Below are positions 25,733-37,532 of a stretch of 64,000 nucleotides of DNA, one piece after another. The notes beneath the pieces are model-generated. The model saw only the letters and a list, made by a program, of their open reading frames with translations. It had not been told where the DNA came from and searched no databases. Position 1 is the stretch's first letter. Every line of letters starts with the position of its first letter. The position numbers and the translations under genes are program-made. The DNA is taken from assembly GCA_001953115.1 (NCBI GenBank), contig LSSL01007670.1, positions 1 through 64,000 on the forward strand. Direction: 5' to 3'. Source of the DNA: Smittium mucronatum. Lineage: Eukaryota > Kickxellomycota > Harpellomycetes > Harpellales > Legeriomycetaceae.

Positions 25733-25928
25733 ATTTACTATTAACCAAAAAATTATAATATTAAATCTCAAAAAAAGAGCGAAAAAAATGGGAATAATTA
25801 TCATCTAAAAAAGAATTGATAGATATAGAGAGGCATATAAAGATCATTAAAACCAATTTATAATTACTTCTGCTGTTTCAGAAATCTAAATCAGTGACCC
25901 CGATATCAATTATCCTTAAGTCTATAAT

Positions 25929-26820
25929 GGACTTTCCAAAAACCCTGAAAATGTTTATTTTATGACAGGATTACATATGGGTGTGTTTGATAAAATATAT
26001 CAGGCTTGAGAGAAGTATCTTATAAATTCAGAAATAAAAAGAGGGAAAAAATCGAAATTGGCATCCAAGAATAATTTTCTTATGCTTTTCACCTATCTTA
26101 GGCACTATTATAAATTTAGAAAAATGGGAAAAGATTTTTAAAAATCATCCCCCTTAATCTGTAAATTGATAATCCCACTGAAATAGTGGTTAGAGAAACT
26201 TTATTAAAGAAAATTTAAGTCTTATCAAAAAATATGTAAAATTATCTCAATCAATATGCCTTAGAAATAATTTGGATGTATCATTGATCGTAGATTGTAA
26301 TTTTTTTTTATAAATTGAATAATTTGATCCTTCCAAGATGGGAAGATATTTTATTCTGGAAAAAAGTCGTCATTTCGTATAAAAAGATAGATCTCAATTA
26401 TACCAGATGGTCTATGTGCGTTCGCTAGCCCGGTTTTTGAGGATTCAATAGGTGATATGTCAGTTTTAAAAAAACGGAGAACATTTATCGAAATTTTCCA
26501 AAAAAAATCTATTAGCTATTTCATAATAGAAGACACTGAAATCATGATGAGTTGTTGATTATTAATGATAAAGGATATGTAGGAATATAAATAAAATAGG
26601 GCAATTATACCAAAATAAAACCAATAAGTTAAATTTACAGAGCCACTCACAGATTTCCCAAAGTTTTTGTGAATATCCAGCCAGCTAATTAGGCCCAGAT
26701 GACCCAGCGATTATTTATAATTACACAACTGATCATAGTGAAAGAATAATTTTTGAAATTTTTTTTGGTCGATTAAAAAATTTGTTCAAAATAACAAGGG
26801 ATACTTATAAGGTTCACTAG
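25929..26820 (+). pseudogene. Decayed DDE (Tnp_4/Harbinger-type) transposase
   Basis: Plus strand. Residue-rich pieces appear in the order expected for DDE_Tnp_4 proteins. First comes a helix-turn-helix-like N-terminal part (GLSKNPENVYFMTGLHMGVFD, then KYLINSEIKRGKKSKLASKN and FTYLRHYYKFRKMGKDF, 25929-26140). A central catalytic-region piece reads DGLCAFASPVFEDSIGDMS (about 26408-26465), then NDKGYVGI (about 26565), and finally ERIIFEIFFGRLKNLFKITR near 26740-26800, which fits the family's conserved 'R..VE.yFGRLK' helix. Stops and frame changes separate the pieces, so the gene is inactive. It lies immediately right of the Mutator-like element as an independent insertion; I did not identify its TIRs. 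Confidence 0.65.
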
Positions 26821-29800
26821 AAAACATCGAAACTTTTATGATATATGTATATATCTTAAAATTCTCCATATATTAAATCCGTATTAATATCAGAATATAT
26901 AACAATTAAAGACATTATTGTAATGCAGGAAAAGTAATAGTCAAATAGAAAAAAAGAAAAAAAAAGAGAGCCAAAAATAATATGAAAATCATAAGTATCT
27001 CTTTAGAGAAGAATCGGGATTTAAAGGCGATCTTAGCCCTATTTATTTTAAGTGCTCAAGAATAAACACATCCGGGAAAAGTTATGCATCATCTAAACCT
27101 GGTATGAGTAACTCTGAACACTCTGGATAAAATTTATTTTACTTTTATATGATATTGTGCACCTCAATTTTTATCAATTAAGATAAAAAGAATATCCCAA
27201 ATTCATTATTTCACACATTGGCCAATAGTTTAATACTTTGAAAAGCATTAAAAAAATTATTATTATTTTTGTTATAAAAGGATGAAATTAACTTCATAAA
27301 ATTTAGTTCTCACTTTCTTACCTAACCATATCCTCTGAATTGATTCGAGAATCAAATTTTAGGGAATTTTTTCAATTTTTTCATATCTAATTGGTAATAT
27401 TAATCCACTTAAAAAATTTATTTGTTATTTTAAATCTTTGTTAATTTCTATTCTCTAAATTTTTTTTTTATTAAACTTCGAACATAGGAGCTTGAAATAA
27501 TCTAAGTAGAAAAAAAGTAAGAACTTAAATAATCTTGTTTCCATCACATTTAGCAAATCTATAGATAAAGGTAAAAAATATATATTCAATTCTGAATTTA
27601 TTTTATTTTAAACCATTTTTATAATTTTCATAATGATTTTCTTTTTTTATATATCACAGAACATAATCATCTGTGCTTTATTAAAGTATATGAATTGGTA
27701 AATAAATGCGAATTTAAGTTGTCTGATTTAACATTCAAAATATGAATTCGCTAAAATATATAGATAATTTCTTTTTTTCAACATACATTAATATTAAAGC
27801 AAAATTAGATTTTTGAATTAGACAATCTAAAACGTGTATTGATAAAGAATCATTGATTATAATTTATAAGTATTATTGAGTATTTTTATTGCTATATTGC
27901 ATAATACTTATTATTATAAGTAAATTATATATTTTCGAATAATTTTTTTCAAATTTAATCCTTTTTTCTTTTTCTCTTTATAATTTGATAAATCTTCTTC
28001 TGTTAATAGATTTTACAAATAAATTAATAGTTTAAATACAATGGTATATTATATTAAAAATTAAAAAGCCATCAAAAAGGAGCGGTATGTTTTAAGATCA
28101 AATATAGACATGTTGTGACTTACTTTGTATTCAGCCATCAATGTTTAAATGATAAGGGGTGATATTTTTATTGGTCATATATATATTTCCTTTATGGTTC
28201 TTTATTTTTGGAATTATTGTGAGATGGTATTCAATGAATCTTGGTATCTTTTTTCATTATAAATTTATATAATAAAGATTGATCACTTTCGCATTTATTT
28301 ATTCATTTATCATTATTCAGTTATAGTTGGTGGGAAGAGCTACTCAATAAAATTAAATGCCCGTTTACATATATCACAAAATTAATTAGTTTTCGAAATT
28401 CAAGAAATTGAAATAGAATCATTTGATTTTTTTTTTTAATATTAAGAGTCTCAAAAGATGCATCTTCCAGACCTCGAAAATTAAAAAAATATGAAGAATT
28501 TTCTAACGTAATTTGATTTTTGAATTTTTATTCTACAATCTAAAGAACGGGCATTAAAAGGAAACAAATTAGATAGGTTTTGAAAAGAAATATACTTAAT
28601 ATCCGCTATAATAAGTTATTAAAACAGAAAACATTCTACATTTGGATAAAATGTTGATATTGCGGTTTATAAATCAATCATAAATTCAGCTCCAAGATCA
28701 GTTTATGATCTCGATAAAAATAAGAGAATTAAAAATTTGATAACCATAGAAGTATATATAAAAGAATGATTTTTTATTTTCAATCACATTAAGAAAATTG
28801 AATTTAATTTAGAATTTAATTGAATTCTACTTTGAATTCTATTCAAAATAATTTAATCACTTCGGAAACAATATTATATTTATAATCGTTTATTTTAAAT
28901 TAAAAAAAGGATACTAATCTTATTTGCTAATTTATTTTGGTTTGTAAAACAAAAATTTTAAGAAAATCTTCACAATTTTCTTAATTTTTTTTTTGTTTTT
29001 GGGACCAATTCACAATATCGTTTTACTACTCCAAATTTGAAAAAATTATCATCAAAAAATTTAGCATAATTTTACTGATACACTTGGAATAAACTGATAA
29101 AAACTTCATTGGATTTTATAAAAACATTTTTTTATTCGGATAAAACCAATGATTGTAATTTTCAAAATAGTTTAGAACATCCTATAATGCATTTCAACAC
29201 TTTTCCTAGGTCTAATATGGAAAAAAATCATGGTTGAGTCTAATAAATTATGTAAAAAATTTTTTAAGTTAATCAAAGATTTTGACAAAAAGGGGTAAAT
29301 ACTTACCATTTTTTGAATTAATCACTCAACAAGCCGTCTAAATATCTTATATAAATATATGAATCATATGTAAGGGCTATATTATAAGTATATACACAAT
29401 AGTTAAGAATATCATATCTTTTCAATTTTAACTCGCTCTTTAGTTAGTTTAGTATAGTCAAAAAGTAATTTTTACACTGCAATTTCAATTAAAAGTTCAG
29501 TTATTATTGCTAAAAAATTAAAAAAGGATTTTTGTGTAATCTGAAATAATAAAAAGTCTAAAACAGAAGATGAGAAAAGTTAATTCGAAAGTATCTCAAT
29601 TGTGAATTCAATTTATTGAATTAAATTAAGAGATATACTAATGAAAGATCTTAATACACTTTAGGTCCAATAATCAGTAGCTTTCATTATTAAAAAGATC
29701 ATATTTGATTTCAGACAAAAAAACAAAGATTTCAAAATTTATAATGGGCCTTTTTATTGATTTTTCGTATCATAGATAGTCACTTTGAAAATAATAAAGC

Positions 29801-31400
29801 ACAAATAAGAAATTAACATATATGTCTTAGTAAAATTTTTTCAAAGTATTTCGATTTCACCTTGGAAGAGGAAATTTTATTCAAATTGGGCTATGAAAAT
29901 AAAGTCTCCAATAGAAACTAATCTTCTAAACCGAAATTATAACTTAAGCGAAATTTTTTTATAAATTGATTTAAAATTTATTGGATAAACGATTTGATAG
30001 TATGGATAAAAATTAGATCGATGAAGGAAGATTAATTTTTAATAATTCTTAAAGAACAATTTTCCAACCAAAATGTTGTATATTCAGCATGAGTTGCTTG
30101 GATAATATCAATTAATTCAAGAAAATTAATTTATTCAATAAAATAAATGTAAATCTTAATTTGATAAATAGAAATATTAAGACTGAATAAAATAATGAAG
30201 AAACAAGCCAAAACTTGTCTCCGATTTTTTTCAAAAAAAATAATGGGAAGTGATTTTTTGGAATATTCGAATAAATTATTAGAATATTCGGATATGCTTG
30301 AACAGATTTGATCTAAGTCGGATTAAAATGATGGTTCGTATGGTTAGATATATCGTAAAAAATTTATAAGAGAAAGGCTTCTAATTTCTGGCCAAAATAT
30401 CAAGAGCCTAAACTTCATGATCAAAAAATAAGAAAAAAGTTATGGCCGAAGGAAGATATGGGATACTTTTAGATTGGGTTTATTAGATATTTGAGATGTT
30501 ATTTTTTACTACTAAATCGTTTCTTTATTGATGTTAAGCACTTCCCATTTAGGTGGGGGGCAGGTAAAAAAATCTGTAAATCGCTTTCCATTAAGATACT
30601 TAAATGTATATCGTAAAAATATTTTTATTACCCAAATTTTTCGAGCTTCAATAAATGATAATTCGTATTAGAAAAACATTTTTTATTGAATATAAATCGA
30701 TTTTATGCTCTCTGTTGGTTTATTTTATATATTTTTGCGATAAAGTATTCATTAATCATGGTTTCTATTATCTTTATAAAATCTAATAATAATGATTTTC
30801 GACATATAAATGTTACATTACTCTGTACAATTATTGAAACTAACATGCAAAAATAATAAATCATCCTTTTTTGCTGTTATCACAGACGAATTTTAACACT
30901 AAAAAGAGTGAGAAATTCAAATAATCACACTAAAAAAATTTTTCTCCTCACAATAAGCTTTAATTTTACGATAATTAAGGTAGTATGTAAAATTAACATT
31001 AAATTTTTAAAGTAAAAAAAACAAACAGAAAATTTTTTTTCAACGATCACGATTTATTTGATCTTTTATAGTAAGTAGTCTCTAATCGTGTAAATCAGTT
31101 TTATATTGAATAATAACCAAAATAATTTCTTAACAAGTTGGTTCAATTGTTATTAAAATGGGCTTTTTAGTAATAGATTTTATTTTAGGTTAAAACTCTA
31201 GATGGAACCTTATTAGATTTCAGAAAAATAACAATTCATTATTTTTAAAACTTGTGACTCCATTTTTTAAAAAATGAAAAGACTTCCTAATTAGTAAATC
31301 TTATTTTATTTAGTCAACTGATTTTTTTTTCATATTCTATTTAAACAATAGCTTGTGAAACATAATTTTATTATGCACTAATATATTTATGGATATGCAG

Positions 31401-32089
31401 AGTAAGTAAAGTCTCTAATTTTCTTTCTTTCATTAGAGTGATAATACTCACATATTATGTGATAGGATATATCGGTTTAGCCAATATAAACTGTCGATTA
31501 TACGAACGGAAGAGGGGAAATTTTACGAACTCGGAAAGCATTAAAAAATAAGAAAGTCGATTTTTCATTCCTCTTTAAAAACCTCAGAAGTATTGGATAA
31601 ATTCGTTGTAAATTTCATGTGAATTAGATTTTTATGTAAACCTATTTTTGAGATAGTTTAATAGCGAATAAAAAAAGTTTCGGTTCAACTTTTGGAGACA
31701 TTCGACATTTTATTAAATTAAAACATGAAATTTCAACATTTTTTAAAAAGCTCTTTTAAAATTACGCATAAAGAAAGTAGAATCTTGATAATTATATTTA
31801 TTGCCTAAAAAGTATACTAAACGTCCTGTATACCAAATGATTGCATAATTATCTTGAAGATGATTTGATGAGTTCCTGATAGTGTGGAGTCATAATTTTT
31901 AGTACTATTAATTAAAAAATCATCTTCAGGTTCCAATATACAGCTATTTTCAGTAAAAAAGTATCGAATTCTAGCTAAGGTCTTTAATTAATAAAAAACT
32001 CCGAGAAAATATTTTTATATTCGTTGATTAGAATGTAAGATGCTATTTTGAAAGAAAATATTTTATTCCGATGGTGTGGTTTTGTGTAT
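31401..32089. other. AT-rich flank of the LINE relic
   Basis: No gene seen. The AT content falls toward 32.0 kb, where the retroelement relic becomes readable, so upstream parts of that element may be present but too decayed to translate. Confidence 0.4.
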
Positions 32090-32760
32090 TGAAGGGTCGA
32101 ACTTCGTCTCCTACAAGAACCAAAAAGTTTGTAACATAAAACCATTTTTTTATTCAATTATACTTTAGAGAGGAGAAGTAACAAGTGTTTACAACTAATT
32201 GTATAAATAACTGATTTTTCTATTACATGGGTAATGTCTGTAGGTGCATTTAAGTGTGTTTTAATTAATTTATTCTGTCCCCGACCATCCGATTTGATAT
32301 TAAAAGGCCGGAAAATCCCAAATATTGACCAATATAAATTTTTGGGATACATAATGTTTAACAAATGGGACGTTTCTGGAACCATCAAGAACAAAAATAA
32401 GGTCCGAAAAACTCTTTACGCTGTATATATCTTCCTTAAGCGTTCTTGTGTAAATATAAGCTTAAAAATAAAATTCATAAACTCGAATATGATTCCCATT
32501 GGTTTTTAATGAGGCGAGGTCTTTGGTATGAGCGAAGTCAGAGTCAAACCGACTCAGGGCGAAATCGATAAAGCTATCAGAATGGTTTCCAATGTGAGTA
32601 ATTCCGCCACCATGGAATGATTCCCAGCCAAGCTGGGGATAAAATTGGTCTTCTAAAAAACAAGCGCAGCTTGAGAGCGTGCAATCAAAAGTGGTCAAGT
32701 TTAAAAACTTGGATTTCCAAACTAATTAAACCATTGATCAATGTCAGAATGGCCACATGA
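32090..32760 (+). pseudogene. Decayed non-LTR retrotransposon (LINE) reverse transcriptase, C-terminal part
   Basis: Plus strand. The frame with the 91-codon ORF at 32234-32509 reads like the RT thumb of LINEs: W..TW.MSV...KC (TWVMSVGAFKC, 32225-32257), then GRKIPNIDQYKFLGYIMFN (the 'G..I..v..YKYLG' block) and NKVRKTLYAVYIFLKRS. After two stops comes GEVFGMSEVRVKPTQGEIDK (32513-32572), matching the usual 'YG.E.WG....R..P.Q...d.a' segment, and then a further decayed C-terminal part with several stops. A 'VLKG...SSP' piece near 32090-32110 resembles RT motif B. No YADD box survives and the spacing suggests an internal deletion. The element is dead and 5' truncated or too decayed to follow. Confidence 0.65.
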
Positions 32761-35700
32761 ATGGCCTGCAATTCAAGATGAGTAAAGAAATTTGATTTTA
32801 AAACTCAAAAGATTAAACAAAAAATCACCATAATCGGCAGGAAAATAAAAATAACCGATCTGAAATCCACCAGTGGACGGTGGATCGAAAATTCTGTGGA
32901 AAAAAGAAGTGGGCGGATCATCGTCCGCTGTACCCTGACCTAAAATTCAGAATCCATAGCATCGGTAAAATGAAAATGGGGACCTTCCGGACCGTCCAGC
33001 CACTATCTATTATAAATTTTTATACATAAATTTAAAAAAAAAATGAATCTTCTGAAAAATCGATTTATCTGAAACTATCGATAAAATCTTATTAAATTGA
33101 TATCTATGGGATAGACAGCGAAATGGGACTATCTGCCGGTTGATACCGCACCAATCAGCACAGATATCAAAAATCAAATTTCTAATTTCAATGAATCCCG
33201 ATTGGTCATAGTTGGAAAACTATTTTAGTAGTGGGATTTGTGTCGAAACCCATTTTGAGTCAGCTACAAGCTAGCACCACCGAACTTAAATTTGATCCAG
33301 AAACAGCCAAATTTATGAATGGAATATTCTTGCCATAAACACATAAAATTCTGAGTTTATGCGATTCGACAGCCCCCCTTGATCAAATAACCTAGTTTTA
33401 TCGGACTGATAGAGTAACAGAGGAGAGTTGGGACAATAAATTTAAATTTTATTCAAATTTTTTATTTAATTTAAAATAAATATCCCGTAATTAAAAAAAA
33501 CTAATCGGATAAAACTAAACTGAAATTTAAAAACCATAAAAATTTAGGAAACTATAATAAGACCAATAAATTTTTATAGTATAACGAAAATCGATTTCTA
33601 GAATTATATTTATCATCTTTCCTTTAGCAAGGGCACTCCGCCGGCAAAAATATTTTCAATTTTTTAAAAAAAAATCCCACCGCAAAGCTTATTAAAAAAA
33701 ATTAATTTATCAAGATTTCAAAGATTTATAAATATCTGCTACACGTATAAACACGAGCCAAGACATATAAAGGCTATTGGTAGATATTTACCGCAAATAT
33801 TATTCGTGACTGGAGGTTAATCTTAGATAATTAATACGACTACTTCATCAAAAGATAAAATTTCAGACTTATCCTTTTACTCTGATCTCACTTCAGCGCT
33901 CCAATCTATTTGATAAAGATTTCTTCAGAACTTTTTTTCCCTTAGATGCTCAAAATATCGCTATAAATTACTGAACAGCGACTAGATCATTGAAATACAG
34001 CCTACCCTCACATAAAGATGCAGCGCTAATTTCTGTGAAGCCCCAATTATGCTCTCTATGGAGCACAGATTTCTCTGATACAAGCTAAAATATTCTTTAA
34101 TGCTATACACGCCGTAGAAATCATGATTAGTTTGTTATTGATTCTACCGAGAATTTCGGAGCTGTTTTTGCTAGAGCAAGAAGAGTTTTTTTTGAAGTGG
34201 CTAGCTCATAACGTAACCCAAGCGAGGTTATTAAACCTCCAAAAAGTTATATTACTTCACTGAAACCCTGATAAATTTTTTAGATCGAGATTAAACGACT
34301 GATAGATAAAGCAGATTTGGATGCCTTCATCGAAAAAAAAAAACAACAGAGAAGAAACTAGTGCTGCAACCCCTTCTCAAGAGCTAAGATGATGCGGTCC
34401 TAAGGGGGTCTAAATGCAGCAGCACTGTTAATCCGTATATAAATACCCTTTAATTCTCTTCAAATAAATATATGAATAAAAAGAATACTGAAATATATTC
34501 TAAATTCTGTGTAAAATTTTACGACCAAGAAGGAATTTTTCGTTAGCGAAAATCGTAGTGCCTCCTGTCGGAGGTATTTTATTTATGATCAGAGACTATA
34601 TGGCTCAATATATCAGACAGATACTGCTTTCAAAGCATAATATGAGGGAAAAAAACATCTTTTAAAAATTGCTTTGAAATCGTATCATTATATGCAGGTG
34701 AAAAAAAAAAATTAAAGGGAAATTCACCGCTTGCGGTGGTTTTTCGCTAGAGTTATTCAAATTAACTTTTTTTAACTACTGAGATTACTCAGATAATTTA
34801 AGATTGCACGCTTCGTAATTTCAAGATGGATTTTAATGGCTCAAAGATAATAAAGTAAAACCATCGGTGAATAATTAAGTCAAGAAATGAATCCGGAATG
34901 ATCCTAAAAGAGAAGAAATCAGCCGTTCTATCCAAGCATGAAATCAAGAAAGTTCAGTGGGGAAATAACTGATTATAAAGCCATAAATTCAATGCCCCCC
35001 CCCCAAAAAAAATTTAAAAAAATTGTTCTGAGCCCTATTGTAGACTTGATAATTCTCAAAAAAAACTTATGCTAATATAAATTCAGGATTTCTATCCTGA
35101 AATTTTCTTGCTGAATGATACTATAGAAAAACTATATGTTGCCTCTACATTATCGCGAAGCCATCATTCGCATTTTTTTCACAGTGGTTTTAGGAAATAT
35201 CTGAGATTTTAATTTAACATCATCGCGTTTTTTCCAGGTTCCCAAAAATTATTCTCATATAAGCTCGAGGAATTTTTAAAAAAATCTTCTATGCAAAAAA
35301 AATAGTTGTTCTACTCAAGTCATTTGCGGTTGTGGTCAATTTAGACTAATACTTTTACACTAATAACGCCAAAATAAAAAAAATTAGAATGGTGATAAAA
35401 TAAATGGAAATTTTCTCATCGAGTTACCCTCTAAGAGCAAAAGAAATTTTTGAAAATATTTCAGCAGTTCACTGTATTCCAATCGAAAATAATTGAGAAT
35501 ATTAGATATATTTTTTGGAAAATCCCAATAAACTTATGACACAATGCTCTTTGGGAGACTAATGCTACTATTTATGTTGGCTTTCAATGTTATAGCCCCA
35601 TTTATATCAATTTCGTCGACATAGACTTAGAAACAGACTAATTCTGTGATCCGGATCTCTCACTCTGTATAATAAGCTGAAAATATGGGTCTAACAATCA

Positions 35701-35873
35701 TTTATTCCTGAGACTCCAGAGATAGAGATATTTATAGACTCAAGAAATTTATTACAAAAAATTGAAATACGGTCCCGATTTTTTTACGGTCCATAGAACG
35801 ATGAAGTGTATAGAATGTAAATCAAAGCAAAAGAAATTCTGAAAGTACTTATATATTAAAGCTCAATTTTTTT
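32761..35873. other. Decayed, moderately AT-rich zone, probably retroelement debris
   Basis: Composition is less AT-rich than the flanking deserts and short protein-like stretches occur in several plus-strand frames (for example near 34060-34250), but stops and frameshifts are too dense to name a family. It includes a cluster of three perfect small hairpins at 34537-34738 and a 10-base C run at 34995-35004. It plausibly belongs to the same decayed elements as the LINE piece at its left edge. Confidence 0.4.
34537..34738. repeat. Cluster of three perfect hairpins
   Basis: Three palindromes within 200 bp: TTTTCG-TTAG-CGAAAA (34537-34552), CCTCC-TGTC-GGAGG (34561-34574) and CACCGC-TT-GCGGTG (34725-34738). 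Two have GC-rich stems that stand out in this AT-rich setting. No function is evident. Confidence 0.5.
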
Positions 35874-36357
35874 TTGGGGTTTCAAAACTTATTTACTAAG
35901 ACAAAAAAACATCTTATATTAGATCAAGAATTTTGGAGCTACAGTATCCTCAGATATTTATGGGACATCAGAGAAAATAAGGTCAAATTAACCGAAGGAA
36001 ATCTCCCTTTTCATGAAAAATGCATTAAATATTTATCGGAAAAATTGGGTGGCCCAATCTTATTGACAATTTATACAGAATGGTATCTATCCCTAGAGAA
36101 AATTATACTCCCAAATTCAAATTTGGGTCCAAAAGATGCTTATTTTCTTTAATCGGGTCGGAAAATGAAAATAATTCGATACTAAATATTTTTCCAAGAC
36201 ACAGAGTCACCGAGGAAAAACACTAACTGAAATAAAGCTTTTTTTTATTCTAAAATTACTAATTTTGTCAGCCCTGGAATCTAATATCGCAGGTAGTGAG
36301 AAAATTCTGAAAATAACAGGCCGAAATTACACTAATTACGCCGATGCAGAAATCTAA
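35874..36357 (+). pseudogene. Decayed protein-coding relic of unknown family
   Basis: A 92-codon plus-strand open frame (35874-36152, TTG at its left limit, no ATG) encodes a balanced, protein-like sequence including LRYLWDIRENKVKLTEGN and SEKLGGPILLTIYTEWYLSL. After its TAA a second protein-like stretch in another frame (36262-36357, ALESNIAGSEKILKITG) continues in the same direction, suggesting one former gene broken by a frameshift. No domain recognised. Its position inside the retroelement zone makes a transposon origin likely. Confidence 0.4.
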
Positions 36358-36934
36358 GATACGGCTCTATAATTAAACAAAAAATTTAATATCAATCTGT
36401 TTCTTTTTTAAAAAACAAACTTTTTCACTGATGAAAAAAATTTAAATCCGACGCTTTCGTTAAACAAGTACTGGAGCTTAATGGCCTTAATTATAGTTTT
36501 ATTTCCTTGAAACACAAGATCTTGGAAATTATTCTATTGATTTTATTTTTTTAAAAAAGTGAATAATCTGAAATATATATAGGTAAAATTATTTTAAAAA
36601 ATTACTTTGATACTCTAGAATATTAAAAAAATAACCACTCCAATTTTTAAGAATCAAATAATAAATTATCCGTCGGGAATCAATGTCATAGAAAATTTGA
36701 AAGTGTAAAAACTAAAAACTAAAATTCTAACAATGAAGCTAAAAAATATTCCCACAGAAATAGCAATGAAACCTGTTTTTTTTTATTTCATAAGAAAATT
36801 TTATGAAGATTTTATCGGTTATTCTTTTCCCCAACAATTGAAACTATTCATTCAGTCGAAATACTTAAATTTTGAGTACTCGAATTAAAACCTTTCTGGT
36901 TATTAAAGGTGAAATTATTAATTAGACCAAAATT

Positions 36935-37117
36935 ATGTACATATTTAAACAAATTCTAAGTGGAATTGATATAGGTCAGCTCCAGCTAATAATTCTAGCA
37001 TTAAATGGATTAAATGGAGGAGATCAGTATAAAAAATTTGACACGCAAGTCTTTCAAAAATCCAATACTATTCTTATTAATAAATTATATAATCTTCAAA
37101 GAGAAATTCTCACTTAA
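36935..37117 (+). other. Short ORF (60 codons), possibly part of the same relic
   Basis: An ATG-started 60-codon frame with a protein-like stretch (DIGQLQLIILALNGLNGGDQ). It follows the relic at 35874-36357 on the same strand and may be a downstream remnant of it. No motif recognised. Confidence 0.2.
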
Positions 37118-37516
37118 AATCCATTAATTTCTCGCGAAAAAAATATCTATTAGACTTACTTCGGGTTTATTTTTTTTATTAAGGGTGGAATTATGCCTCT
37201 TTTTTGGAATACTGAAATGAGTTAAATATAATCAATTTCCAATTTTATCAGCATCAAACTAGAAGCTCCGATAACAAAGGTTAGAGTGATAGTTTTCTCC
37301 TTACCGTCTATCACACGAGTATATTCAGATGATATAATTTAACGTTAATTCTAGACAAAGCATAAAATCGATAGGGATGGTATTTTCTGATAATGAGTTC
37401 ATCGAGTAACTTGATTGAGTCATTTTTAAATTTGTAGTAACTTAATACTTCTTGTCTCTGAAGTATAATCTTATAATTTATATGGCTCTTTAGATCAAAG
37501 ATTAATTTATATTATA

Positions 37517-37532
37517 GGATGGGATGGGAGGG
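37517..37532 (+). other. Purine tract with potential G-quadruplex
   Basis: GG-AT-GGG-AT-GGG-A-GGG within a longer all-purine stretch (about 37516-37544), isolated in very AT-rich DNA. The pattern allows a two-tetrad G-quadruplex on the plus strand. No gene is nearby. Confidence 0.4.

Larger units (their letters stand above)
21700..31400. other. AT-rich desert with decayed DNA transposons
   Basis: About 10 kb of very AT-rich DNA without intact genes. It contains the Mutator-like element at 22721-25732 and the DDE transposase relic at 25929-26820, listed separately. From about 26850 to 31400 I see only A/T-rich sequence with no coding signal. Confidence 0.6.
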
